Assembly: GCA_905160935.1 (NCBI GenBank)
Contig: CAJHZI010000548.1
Span: 473,501-537,500, forward strand
DNA length: 64,000 bases
Reading direction: 5' to 3'
Source: Enchytraeus crypticus
Lineage: Eukaryota; Annelida; Clitellata; Enchytraeida; Enchytraeidae
Notes under the pieces: generated by a model
The model's database searches: none
What the model was told of the DNA's origin: nothing
What the model saw: the letters and a program-made list of their open reading frames with translations, nothing else
Program-made: the position numbers and the translations under genes
Part shown: positions 25,366 to 39,958 of the stretch, piece after piece
How the letters are laid out: each line of letters begins with the position of its first letter
How positions within the stretch are numbered: the stretch's first letter is position 1

Positions 25366-25495
25366 TCTCTCTCTCTTCAGTGCACTGCCAAGTTCAAGGT
25401 ACATATTCATACTAAAAATCTGCTTTCTAGCTCCGTAAGAGCATTCCTTAGATCAACAAGATAATCCCTTCATAAAGTCTATGCCTTATCCATAC
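25366..25495 (-). mobile_element. SINE-like repeat with a LINE-like 3' tail
   Basis: The minus strand matches 28205-28382 for about 130 bases and ends TACCTTGAACTTGGCAGTGC plus a GA run, similar to the end of the K-R-G-R-G-R-P LINE tails. Confidence 0.6.
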
Positions 25496-25899
25496 CTTAT
25501 GTAGCCTATAGCTTGGGAAAAGTATGGCTTCTGAGGTGGTTTCCCATTGCCTTTCTCAGTTAGATGGATTAATTACCATTTAATCCTGAGGGAAAATATT
25601 TTATGGTGAGGGAGATACTAAACTAGAATAATGAAGATCTTTTATTCGTCAATTAGACAACTAAGAAATTAAACTAGTGTCGTACAAAGACCGGAACAGT
25701 GCAGAATACACAAAATGCAAGTGCGACAACCAAACACTCTCACACTAGAGCGCTTCCACAAAAATTGTAATAGACATTTTGTTTCATATTGCGTAACGTT
25801 ATTCGATTAAAGATTGGTAATTTAATTCTAAATTCACACTTCTGCATAGAGTTCTCAAGTCTTTAACAATGTCTATAACTCGGTATTCAATCATTTCAG

Positions 25900-26508
25900 G
25901 AGACCACTGGTGCAGCCTGGACACCGGATACACGACGATCACTGACGGACACGGGTATCCGCACAGCGTCTACATCAGCGCCACCAGGGACGGGTCCATA
26001 TGGCTCCGGGCTGGACGGGACCACGCGTCCTTGGACTGGATCTACGAAGAGGAACGCCGGATGCACTTCCAGAGCGTCCTACTCGACCAGCAGACGATCC
26101 AGCTCTTCGAGTCCATTAACTACACGGACTTCTGCGTCCTAACGGATGTCGACTTGCGGATGAGCGTCGATTCCGGGTGGCATCCCTCACATATATCCGT
26201 GTTCGAGCCGTCGACGAAGCACAATAAAATAATTCTATTCAAGCACAACCGCGACTGTTACCAGAGCAGTATATTAACACTCAGCAGCAACAAGCAGGGA
26301 ATCACATGCGTGGGTGGGCCGAGAAATTCCTGTAGAAAAAGACCGGTTGCTGAGACTTTTAAAACGGATTTTATCAAGGTCGTGAACTTTGACCCTCAAG
26401 GTCAAGATCATTGGCAATGCGAAGAGGGTAAAGAACTGAATAGATATACGTTCAGAGGGTCGTACTATCACGTGTACGTCAAAATAGCTTCCTGTGATAA
26501 ACCGAAAG
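25900..26508 (+). CDS. Exon A of the membrane protein gene (cysteine-containing ectodomain)
   Basis: The acceptor is a pyrimidine-rich tract ending TTTCAG at 25899, and the donor is AAAG|GTAAGAG, close to consensus. The 609-bp exon is symmetric, phase 1 to phase 1, as is common for extracellular modules. The open frame runs a little past both splice sites (25869-26591), but the extensions turn AT-rich and lose coding character. I do not recognise the domain; W, C and aromatic residues are frequent. Confidence 0.75.
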
Positions 26509-27311
26509 GTAAGAGGTCTGTTTGTAATAGGCTGAAATTATTTTTTAATTGTACCAATTACAAAAATCAGCATTTGCGCACGTATTTATAGATTCATTTA
26601 TTTATTTAATTTCACAATTCAATGGTAGACAAATATAAAAGACAAAATTATAAGGATATCAAGTGAATATAATAACACACATTATAGTGAAATGATCAAC
26701 TATGTTGATATCTATCACTTTTAATACCACATGTTAAATCCGTTAGGCAATTCTGTCCATTTTCCGTGTAGCCAGTCCAGTGAATGTCCGAGATTTTACT
26801 CTCAGATCAGCGCGGCTGGGATTCGAACACGGGGTTCAATTCACCTCAGAATATGAACAAGGAACATGTATAAAATGTCAATTTCGCTCAATAGCAAAAA
26901 GTGAATAGCAAAAAGCGTTAATACCTTTTTTATTCGTTTACTCTTCAATTGTTTATGCGTTTAAGTATAAAAAATTTATTGAAATGAATTTCTATGAAGA
27001 AAAGGATTACTAATAATGCCTTTAATAATATGTTTAAGTGATTGGACGGTTTATGATAACTAATCCATTTACCGATCTTGTAAATCCGATGTTTTATCCC
27101 ATGATCTTCTCGTCCTGGAATCGAACCCATGAAAGATTCAATGGTTTAATGCATTAAATCTTCATGACGTTAACTAACGTTCTACGCAATAACCTAGTTT
27201 GTTGTATGCAAAATTCTAGACGTCTGAGAGTCACAGCATAGGTGAAATTTTTCACAAAGCAGCTTTTTATAGGCCTATACCCTTTGAGTTGTTTATATAA
27301 ATAAATATATA

Positions 27312-27366
<55 letters not shown>

Positions 27367-27483
27367 ATAAACATGTATATATATATATTGAATATATATG
27401 TATATTTACGTAGATATATATATATGTATATATAAATAAATTATCTATATAATATATATATACACATATATACACACACACAC

Positions 27484-27557
<74 letters not shown>

Positions 27558-29433
27558 GTGTATTTTTGGTAAATAGGATTTCTAATGACTTTTCCTGAAG
27601 TTCGCGAAATATCTGCAGGAAATATAAACCGCATTCAGTAGCCACATTAACTTTGATGAATTAATTAGATATAAGCATCTCAAATACCTGTACCTCATAC
27701 CTAGACTTTTAAACACCAAATATGATCACGCTATAGTTTAACTATTTTACGCTTTGTGATTCGAAGACGTATTAAAATTATAGTTATGACGTTAACTCGA
27801 GTGTGTCGAACCCTCTCGAAGAGCCTCAATGAGCTTCAGACCTTGATACTAAGCGACTCATAACCCCTTTCATGGCAGGGAATTATTTTGAAGAGCGGAT
27901 CAATTTGGAACGCCGGCATTTCGACGTTTGACCATCGAGTTAGTTTTTAGAAAAATCGTTAACCGCTAAAGATTTCCAGTCAGAAAACGTATTTATGAGG
28001 CACGCTACGTAACGGGGTCCGTCTTATTTTCTACTCCACTTCTTCCGGTATCGAATGAAAGAGGAAGCAGTCCTTCAATCGTGTGCCGAACACAATGAAG
28101 GGTCGCTCTTGCTTTCAACTAATGGCAAATATCAACATTGGACGGTGACACGGAGGTGAATGGACGGAGGCGGCTGAGGCAGAAGTTCCGTGTTCGATTT
28201 GCGCAATGATCTCTCTCTCTCTCTCTCTCTCTTGCTTTATCTTCAGGGCACTGCCAAGTGGCAGGTTCAAGGTACATGTACATATTTATACTTAAAGTCT
28301 GCTTTCTCGCTCCATAAGCGCACTCCTTAGATCAACAAGTTAATCTCTTCACAAATTCAATGCCTTAACCATACCTTATGTTCCTTACCATGCTCAACGA
28401 TAACTTGCAGATAAAAATGTACTGAAATTTTTAAACATATAGGATTTCTCTAACGTTAGATATTCACTCATTATACTGACTAGCAGGTAATTGTCAGTAT
28501 TTTGTGTCATTTGTAGATTTCAAGAAGTGCGTTCCTTTTTTTCTTTTAATCGTCAACTCAACTGAATCACTCCCTTTTATTTAAAATTATTTAATCGAAC
28601 TGCATGAATGGAATCTTAACCTTCTGAAAGATTCTCGATATAAAGTTTAAGCTAATTAACTTTCAAATCTACGTGTTTTAAATTTAATTAACTATAACAT
28701 TCTGAACACAATTACAATATACAAATTATATTTAAGAGCACACAAGGCAACGTAACCGAAGCAGGAGTTCATTGACAAGGAGTTCATATGGGTCTAATAA
28801 TAAAATTATTATTCATCTAAATGAATAATAATTTTATTATTAGACTCATATATTTATATATGGGTAAAATATATTTAAAATATAAAATATCTAAAATATA
28901 TCTAAATATCTAAAATATATTTGTATAATTAGGAGTACTGCAGAATGAATACATAGTTAATTTTAGCAAGCTACTATGGAATATTCTGGTAGAAAATCAA
29001 TTATGTCATCTTAATAAGAAACGGTAACTAAATATTTCGTAACTATAGGGAACTGGCATGAAGTAAATCTGTGCCAAAACGAGCAGGTTTTAACGTCCGA
29101 TGTCATACTACTAGCATACTGTGAGAATCGCGAGAGGGAGTCCGGGTTAGTTTTAAACCCTGGCCTCATTTTGCACATAGCGTGCTCTTATAAACTCAGC
29201 CATTAACTTATACAAATCGTTTAATTGAGGACACCGACTGTACTACTACGTCAAATAATATTTTATCCGATATTTCATATAAAAATTACTGAACGCAATT
29301 GAGACTGAGAGTGTTTCAAATAACATTGTCAATGTGGGTTTTATCTGTCTTGTTATATAACTATTTAAAATTAAGTAAAATATCTTATGCTTAATTGTGT
29401 ATAATTGTTTGCGGTCATTTACACACAATTTGT

Positions 29434-29489
<56 letters not shown>

Positions 29490-32400
29490 TCTTACGATGA
29501 ATGCCGTCATATTAAATGACGAATTATTGAGTTACATATTTGCAAAACGCTCTATAACACCGATATCATTCAGAGTGAAAACCTCAGGAATTACGGTTAT
29601 AAATATTGCCGCCGTGAACTAATGGTTCGATATGATATTCGCTTCTTTCCCGTCTTTCTATAATGTTATACAATTCTTGGAACTTTTTGCCATTACTCGA
29701 TCGCGTTTATTTAAATAAATTCTGATCTTATGTGCCTATAAGTAAATCTTATAATCGATTATATGCCACTTTTTCTAACAGGCAGCAATTACATCTAGTT
29801 AAGTAACTATGTAGAAAAGTTAATGCATTAACTGCGTGCATGTCAGAATAGCAGACTAATGCAGATATTTGAAATAGCACACTAAGGCCACACTAGAAAC
29901 TCTAGTGGTCCAAGCTAAATAATGCAATAATAATAATACGATAATAATAATAATTATTATTATTAATATTATTATTAAGAATATCTACAAAGCGCTAAAT
30001 GCTAAATGCCACAGCGGCACTGAATGAACAGTGAAGGTCAAGTAGCCTGGTGGTATAACGCCACAACGACTTTTGTGTAGCGACTAGAACTAGCAATGCA
30101 TGGCATGATAGCAGCATAGCCTTAGTGATTGAATAAACTATGGATAATTACAGTTTTCATTTATGATCTTGAGGAAGGAAAAGACAGAAGGCATAAATAT
30201 GCGCTTTGAACTACTAATTTAAGAGGGCGCAAGAGATAGAGATCGAAAAACAGAGGAATGAGCCAATCAGAGAACTTTTCTTCTTCCTTTAGTCTGCAAT
30301 TCTAGTCCTTTATTCTTGACGATGCACAAGATATAAATTAGGCCTACTATTTTAAGGATTTTAAGTAAAGCAAAGGTCAAATATAGTTACTGAAATTTCA
30401 ATACATTTTCACGCTCTTGCAATTTTATATCTATTACATCTATCTTTATCCGATAGGCAATTTTGTATAGTCGCATATTCTCAAATCTACCCTTTGAGCT
30501 GTTCTTTCTACTGTGCAAAGAATTCTGTTAAATTTTATACTCTTTTTGAGGCTCAAATAAGAGTTCCAAAAATAGCTGAATATCTGAGATGATCACAGTA
30601 TAATCTATTCAGTATTTTAGCAATTTTGTATAATAAAACTTAAAACACCCACCGCTACCAAGATCTTTAACTTTTTAGGCATTTTCCGCAGATTTCAGAA
30701 ATTCTTAATAGCACACCGGAAGTATAGATCATTTATTATCATTTCATAAAATTGCAAGACTGGAGGAAAGGGGCTGGGAGGCTGGGAAGGGGAATAGAAA
30801 GAGGGAGGGAGGAATAAGAGTGCTGAAACAGTGAGGCTGATGGTTGTAACCTGTAAATCAAGATGGAGTAAACTGTAATTTTGTTGCCAACAAGAAAATC
30901 CACGGCGTGTTGTTAACGGCATTTCAAATAGGACGCCATTCTTTATAGACACAAAGCAGCCAAATCTAATATCACGGCTTAAAGTAATTCCTAGTGAACC
31001 TACGAGTATTCCTGGTATTCCTACTGTCGTAAAGTGTTATTTTTAGTTTGTTCCTTGCGCAGTACCAACTCAAAATAATACTTTTACTGCCGTATTCATT
31101 AGGTATAATAACTTACAAGTCATTTCGCAATAAGATTTCAGGTTTCTATAGTACTCATGTTATAGTTTTTGAAACGGGATTGGTCCCAAACCAAACCATT
31201 AAGCACTGAAGAGGCAGTTGTAGCCAATCTTACAAAGCGCCCTTCACTGAAGCTAAAGAATTATGATTCTAACTATTCTTTTCCTTCGCAATCTTCTGTG
31301 GCAGTCACTCACACTGATTGCTGCCAAGTCGCCAATCCAGAAAAGAACGTAGGTGACTTGTTAAGTCCGTAGAACATCCGATAGTTTACGCTGCTAATGA
31401 CAGGATCAAGAATTGAATCAGAACAAACTAATGAAGTTAAAATGCAACGAAAATAAGAGAGTCGCTGGTGTTGAAGCAGAATAATTGAATAATGAATAAT
31501 ATATTTAAAAAATAATAATTAATAATAATATGGCTCAGCCGCCTGTCGAGTTGTGTTCAATTGATTGGTTGTTGTCAATTTTACCCATTTCATAATTATG
31601 CAGGAAAGATGTGATAATAAGATATGATAATTTTGAATTTCCTTTCAGAAGTTATGACAATTTGTTTCAAATTCCTTTATTTCACTGATATGGTATTCAA
31701 TAGTACCATGGCACGGAATTAACGTTGACCCAGTAAGCATGGGCCTAGCAAATCATAGACTTATGTTAGAAGTCTGAACTACCTAACAAATATATAATTA
31801 AACAGCAATTTTGTGCAAATCTCTTTGTCTTTTATTAATATGCTCCTTGAAAATGTCTTTCAGAATATTTGAATTTTAATAGCTTACTTTGCATTTGAGT
31901 ACAATGCTAAGTATTTTAGTATTTATTTTTAAGTTTGCAATAGAAATTTTGAATTTTAATCATTTAGTTTGCCTTTACGTAGGAAGTATTTTAGTATATA
32001 TTATACAAAAGCCTGACTATTGAAGAGGAAATAGTCCGTATGTTTCATACATTTGATTGTCCTTCTATCTAATGTTTTAGGTTCCCGCGTTTGGGGCCAC
32101 GAGGCCAAACTGAGGCCACACAAAGACACCAACACGAACGTCGTGATAATTCCTGACTCCAGTCAAACGGCCATCAGCGACGGGTTGATCAAGAGCTGGC
32201 ACATCTTCGCTAAAGTTATATCAGTTCAACATTCAGTTAGATTACAGGTAAATATACTGAGCAAGGTATTTTATATTTAGAAATAATTACGATAGTATTC
32301 AAGTGGTAGCAAATTGTGCAACGACTGAAGCAATGCAAAAAATGGAAAGAACAAAGAAGATATTCCATATTTAGCATTTTGAATTTCTAGCGCAATTTTA

Positions 32401-35400
32401 TGTATTAGTCTTAAAAGCTGGCTCTTTCAAATATGCAACAGTAGAATAAATTCAAAACTAATGCAAAATAATCAGCCAATACTGAAATAATCGTAAGAAA
32501 GACATTTTAATTTTACACAATAAAATATTAATTGTTACATCCCATTTCAGAAATCAATCGTACCTTCTCCAACGAGTCAGACAACGTTGTTACTAGTTGC
32601 TTACATTTCTGTCTTGCTTTACTAAATTTTGATAATGTCGTGTATCACCTTTGCACCGCATTTGGTATGACTTTGGTTGACAGAGATAAGTCTGAGTGAA
32701 ATGCCTGACGACTGTACCGGAGCATGTTCTCCGGATTCTATTTTTTATCCGACACGGATTCAGTGAAGAGCATTCCGGGATCATAACGATAGAGATTTAT
32801 ACTTGTGAGCAACGAAATGACAGTTCAGAATTATTCTGGTTGAGAGAAGAGGGGGGACAACTTTCTTCTCGAGTATACAAGTTACCATTTTTTCTTTTAA
32901 TTTATGCAATTTTATCATGAAATCTGAATTCGCAGTCAAGCCAATCCGTACTTGAATAGTAAGTAAAAGGTACCCGGTTCCGTTCTCACTTAGGAGACTT
33001 AAGAGAGTTTATCTAGGATGCAGAAAGCTAGACAAGACGAAGGCCAACACTTGATCGGTTCCGATTGCGGATCAGTACTGCGAGGTTCAAAACCTCGACT
33101 TCGAACCAGCAAATGCGGTGTTCAAATCTTCCACTGCGGATCTGTACGTTCGAAGTTCAAATCTTCGTATACATAGTACATATATGCCTGTGTGTATAGT
33201 AGATCTATTTTTCCATAAAAATGGGGCACAGCATCCCTACGTATCCTGTTACAGTGAATGCTCACTAGTGATAATGGTGAAGTAACGCTTCCACACTCCA
33301 GTGTATCCGACCATGCCATCACGCTTACATTGAAAACAACATTGAATCATCATTCCACATTGTCTGTATGCTACCGTAATTATAGATCCAGACCTATTCT
33401 TCTTGGGCTTCAGTTGCCTAGATTATTTTCTAAATAAAACAACTTATACTATTTACTATCAATTAATTACTAGAAATCGTATTAGTATTTTTAAGTGCAT
33501 GATTCCCTAAATTATGTCAATAAGATTGATAAAAATGTTACATTCATTCTTGTCTCCGTGGAATATATCAGAGGTTTTTACGGTCTTGTTTCAGATATTA
33601 AATCCCCATTTTTCAGAATAAAATGAAAAATAGGGGATTGAATGATGATATGGTGTGGGACAGATAGAACTGGAGAAAGTTCATTCGTATCCCGGCCCTG
33701 GTTGAACTAGGAGTTAAGGGAAGATGATGATGATGATGTTTAAGATATAAAATTAACTAGTAACGTATTGCAATAAATATTTCTTCAACAATTTTCTCAA
33801 TGGAGCAGTAATATTCTTCCGGTTTATTTCTACCTCTCTCCATCCCGAAGTAAAACAGTGACTATATGAACAAATTAAACTTCAGTCCATCAACTGATTT
33901 ATGCGTAAACAAACGTAAAATAGTACGGATAAATTGGTTTGAGTTCATGCATATAAATTTAGTGTCCTATTGCCTTCCTAAGTGCAAAGGCTTGTTTTCG
34001 ATTTCCTCACATTGACAAGCCTGTAGATATAGTCTGGTACTTGACCTGCAGTTGAGCATTTCCCGATCTGACGACCTCTACTTCTTAGAACACCGGCAAT
34101 GATTTGGACCGAAGTTTACACAAATTTGCCATATGAAATTGTTAAAACTTCTGGTAATTCTTTTATATATTTGTTGCATCTAGCAGACTTTAAACGATAT
34201 CAATTGGCTTGGCGAGATTTACATAAATTTGATTAATTGGCTACTTACTTAGTAGACCGTTCAAATATATAAAATGCTGAATTAAAAATGTTAGTCAATA
34301 TCAATCAATTAAATACTGACATTAATTTTAGCAGATAATAAAATATGTATATAATTTAAATTTCTGTTACCTTACAATAAATCATAATGACTAAAATTAT
34401 CATTTGCTTCGTTATTATTTTCATAAATAAATAACGGCACTTCGGTACCAATGTGAAACTCAATGCTTTATGAACACATTTTATTCATTTTAAATAAGAT
34501 ATATTTGAACTTGAAGTTTTTACACATTCGCATTTGTCATGTAATTTACTCAAATTTATTGCCCAAAGCAACAATTCAAGTTTCAATGAATCTTCTGCAA
34601 CAATTATTTAACTTTACACGATGTGCCAATACATTCAATGGTTTAGCAGAACTGTTTATGATGAAAAATGTGGACACCTTAGCATAGAAGTTATTCAACG
34701 CGTCAAATGCTAACCATGAATCATTGATATCATGAGAATTGTGAGAGAGCTTTGTAAGCCTGGAGTGACTAAATCATCCGTCAGCCTCCCTTCCATGTTT
34801 TACCTGCGCCAAAATCGGATGGGACGAAATCTAATGTCGAATAAGCCCCGGACTAATTTAGAACATTTGATACCTCTTATTTATTATCTCTTATTAGTTA
34901 TGCTGACATATTCTAAGGGGGAAGGTTTATTAATAGAGGTCCTAGAAGGTAGAATGGAAGGAAAAAGAGGCAGGGGCAGGCCGAGATTAGTTATGTTAGA
35001 TGGTTTCAAGACCCACTAATATGTGGAAATGAAGAGGAAAGAGGAAGACAGAGAGGAGTGAAGGCGTTATATACCATGGTGTTATGGACCTGCTAGTAGG
35101 CAGTGCACTAAGAGAGAGTTATGCGGATTACGTTACTTATATAAACAGAACTCTGGCGGCGAATGATGTGGAAAAGGAGGAACGAAGAGGAGGATGTTGA
35201 GAAATGACATTCGTAATCTGCTCCGTTAGGACGGCAGAATTACGTGGACTCTTCTTCTTTCTTACCGGATTTCAATGAAGCAGCATAGCCTTGCAAACAA
35301 ATTGAATAGGAATCGCAAATTAACTGTTAATAAATTGTTAGTTTTTAGTTTTGCATTACTTGTGCTGTGGTTATTTGAAAGAGGAATTGGAAGGAGGAGT

Positions 35401-35555
35401 GGAATACAAAGAATTAGAGGAGGATTTTAGAAGATTTTGCTCTTCTACACTTGTATGAAGAAGACTGCAGAAAATAGAAATAATTTGAGGAAATACATAT
35501 ACACACCAATAACCTTCCAATATTTTAGCAGCACCTTGATATATATATATATGCA

Positions 35556-35602
<47 letters not shown>

Positions 35603-35834
35603 CTATATATCTATATATATATATATATGTATATATACATACATTATATATGTATATATTTATATATGTGTGGGTATTCATGTCCGTGTGTTTTTGTATG
35701 CGTGTGTGTGTGTGTGTTTGTGTATGTTTGTGTGTGTGCGAGTGTGTGTAATAGAGAAACAGAATAAAGTCTTTATCGTAAATATAATGAAGCACAACAA
35801 CAAATTTTCATTTTGCTTCCAAATTACAATGTGG

Positions 35835-35889
<55 letters not shown>

Positions 35890-35894
35890 TATAC

Positions 35895-35934
<40 letters not shown>

Positions 35935-36763
35935 TTTTATGTCTTACGATATGTCTTTTATGTCTTTATCATTCTCTATTAAATAATCTTAAGCAATTTT
36001 TATATTTTTATCAGTGTTTGAGTTTTAGTTCATCACAATATCGATTATACCTCTTCATAGTTTTCCATGAATTTCTTATCAGTCCTTGGACCAGCAATTT
36101 CAAAATAACTTATTGAGATTTGGAAATGAAATCGTGCCAACAACCGGGCTCGAGAAAGGATTTATTGCTGCTTTTACGGATATGTGTTAAGGAAATATAT
36201 TTCAAATTTATTCTATCACAAGCTATCAAATTTATCTTACGTAACTCTCGTTCACCTGTGAAGTGTATGTATAGAGCTCGGTTCGGTGACTTAGCTGATG
36301 CAATGTTATCATGACGTCAACTCACTCATTCGTCATGTTATCTACCACGAGGCTTTTATAATACTGGAATGACGGTGCCTCCATGTTTGAAGATTTATTG
36401 AACGCATATGATGATTTTCTGCACTTCTGGAAGCTGAATAAAACAGAATGATAAAATATATATAATCTTTATTTCATCAATTTCGTGATAGCAAAAATGG
36501 CACTTTACCTACGGATACGTGTATGAGAATACTATGACGGTAAATTTCTTAAATGTTTCTTACCATTGTGTAACTAATATGAGAGTCGTCAAAGTGTCAC
36601 CATTTATTAAATATTCCCCAACTACATGTACTAACTAACTTGAATAGGAGATCTTGTTAGGGTAAGATCGGCCGATTCAAATTTGTTTATTTACGTTCCT
36701 GATTCGGGATCCGTTTCAGTTCCATCGGTGTTGGGTATTTGTCTGGTTCAGCTAAGACGTGTA

Positions 36764-36828
<65 letters not shown>

Positions 36829-39800
36829 TTTGGTAGCTTCGTAATCGTTGGTCGAAGGTAAGCAGCACTGACTCAGTGTCAGAACATTTTGTGTGGATTC
36901 TGAGGAAACTCCTCCGATAAATTTATCATTCGCGTTATCGACCTATCTATTGAAATAACGGATCTCGTATATAATGCGAACACCTCTAGAAACCTGTCGG
37001 CAGATATAAATGGATCCTCATAATACTCACATCCATTATCTGCTTCAAACTTGTCACATTATTCTTCTTCGTAAATTGCATTTTGTAGGATGTGACTGTG
37101 GTGAACTACGACATAGTAGGTTCGCTTAATGCCAATAAAATATATAAAGCTAAAAAACTAATGTTAACGTCAGTTTGCTCACTCGAAAGCGATGACAATG
37201 ATGGGAGAGCCCAGGACTTGAACCCCGCACATACTGATCCGCGGTCGAATACCTTACCGACTTCGCGACTGGCTCCAGCCAATATAGACTGTACTGTATA
37301 GTGTTTTCAGTTTTTTTCTAAATCATCAGAATCACACGCAGAATTATTTTTATTTCACTTCCCATAGCACTCAACCGGTTATATACAAGGAATACGTAGA
37401 TAGAAAGTGAAATGGAACACTAAGGCCTAAAGGCACTGAATATGCCTCGAACTGGGGCAGTTTTCAATCTGACTCAATTGAATTGAATACGTATGTTTAC
37501 CTTTTCTAATTAAAAGTGTCTTCTGCTTAAGGTTCCCAGCGTTTCTTCAAAGCTCACAGAAATGCACCCATCTTCTCGCTGCCTCATTCATCGTTGTGCA
37601 GCACATTTGCCTTTTCGATGATCAAAGTGAATGAAGCTTGTAAACGTCTAAAGGATTCAGAGACACTTTCGTTTACAAAAGTCATTGTGTTACCAAATTG
37701 TGTAACTCGTCTATTAGACAACCTTGAGTGACTTTACCAAGAACCCCGTAACCCCCCCAACCACATACAGCCACAACCCAACCCGTAACCCCCCTCAACC
37801 ACGTATAACCACAACCCAACCCGTAACCCCCTAACCACATACAACCGCAACCCAACCTGTAACCCTCCCCAACCACGTACAACCGCAAACCAACTAATAA
37901 CCCTTGCCTGTATCTTGATTACATACCTTTGTCTTAAAATGCTCTCGATGTCTGAACTGATTAGAACTTCCAATTGCTTGCTACTTGCTTCTCTCTCTTA
38001 GTGCACTTACTACTGGCAGGTCCATAGTATATAACACCTCCACTCTTTTTTGTCTTCCGCTTTCCTCTTCATGCCCACATATGTGTGAATCTTTTAATCA
38101 TCTGGCATTCCTAATCTCGTCCTGCCTCTGCCACTATTTCCTTCCATTTTCCCTTCTATGACCTCTTTTAGTAGGCTTTCCCCCCTTAGAATGTGTATTA
38201 TCCAACTCTACCTCTTCTACTTGCCTATCAGTGAATTTATAAGAAGAGAGACTTGTTATTAACAATTTTTATAAACACAGCCATTGCTGTCCTACTTGAC
38301 CGGGAAAATTCCTTGTAGTTTATCTTCTACTAATGAAGATTCGGTAAATATTTAAGCAATTAAAGAAAAATATTTCGTTTATCTTAAACTAATTCAGAAT
38401 TAGTATAGCCTTTTAATAAACTTTCTGTCTACATCGCAGCTTCTCGTATTTCATTAGGTAACTTGAGGTTCATTATACTTTTCATTTATAGGCCAGTCAG
38501 TGACTTAAAGTTCAATCTCAAACTAAATAATTACGATAGACCTCATTCATAGATACAAATATTACGTTTCATGGTGAAATTAATGTATTTGAGGTGGTTT
38601 TTTGGAATACGATTTGCTTGCGACGATTAAATTTAATTCCGGAATTTCTTGCAAATATTTTAAATATAATTCATACAATGTAATTATGTTTCGCAAATAT
38701 TGTGGATTTAGTATAGCCATTATATATAAGTTTTATGTTATTAAGTTTCATTTTTGCAATTTTGTTGTATTTAATTTGGTTTACCCGTGTTGTGTCCGGG
38801 TTGCTGAAGAATAGGTCAACCGGGAACTGTACGCAGTAGTAGATGACGACAAAAATCACAAGGATCCAAACTACGTCACAAGCGGCAGAAGCTCCTGTGC
38901 TTAAGAAATTGCTACACAATTTTATAAAAAGAATGGAAGACAAATTTACCCGACCCTAGTTAAACAGGGACCCAAACAATGATGATGATGATAATGTTGT
39001 ATTTTATTGTGATATTGCTAGCTCTCTATTACGTTGTTTGAAGAAAGAAAAAGCTGGTAAAGCCAATGCTAACGTTGTTTCCCCACTCAAAAGCGATGTC
39101 AGTGACGGGAGAGTCCAGGATTTGAACCCCGCACATACTGATCCGCGATGGAATATCAAAAATAAAAAATCATATATTATAAAAAATGTAAGTACATGTA
39201 CTGTAGTTTCCATGCAATGTTTAACTCGCTTCATCTTGACCTGACGTCTCGGGGATGTTTACCGCGGTCAAGGTATGGAATAGCAATTAGAGAATGGCGT
39301 GCCGCGCGTCTCTATTTCCTAGTTACACATCTGCTACGGAAGTGACTTTCTGTTATTTACCGTCCCTGACCAATGTCCACGCTATCTCGGTCCACCGCAA
39401 TAAACTGATTGTAAACCAGTCATTCCGTCGAGCTATACCAGCGAAATATCCGTTCAAACCATGGAGTTTTACTACGACTGGATTGAAGCTTTTCGATCAT
39501 CATATCGAAGAATAGAGTGAAAAAAAAGTTAGCTAAATCATTTCTTATATACAGTTTTATCTTTTGGTTAAATGTTATTTAATTAAGTGAAACTTACTGA
39601 GTGATCCAGTGTTTTTATCTAGGATCAGTCCATTTAAATTGATAATCGTGTGAACTGGTTTAAAGGAGTTTGATATGTTTTTCAATACACTTCGTATTTT
39701 AGAACCAGGGCTTCACTAAGCTATAATTGGAACAAGTGTTTAGTGTACCAGGAAATCATATGAATTGTATATTTATTGTGCGGATGTTTATTTCTTAGTA

Positions 39801-39906
39801 TATATATATACTATATATATATATAGTATATATATATATATATATATATATACTTTTTTTTGCCCCAATCTGTATATACATATATATATATATATATATC
39901 TATATA

Positions 39907-39958
<52 letters not shown>

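Noticed and set aside
34732..35019. 95-codon plus frame as a gene
   Set aside because: Its second half is the K-R-G-R-G-R-P LINE tail; the first half has no independent support.
37089..37119. Possible 31-bp exon after TTTTGTAG (D-V-T-V-V-N-Y-D) in intron 2
   Set aside because: It would interrupt the module between V-R-L-Q and V-W-R-P, which reads continuously without it.
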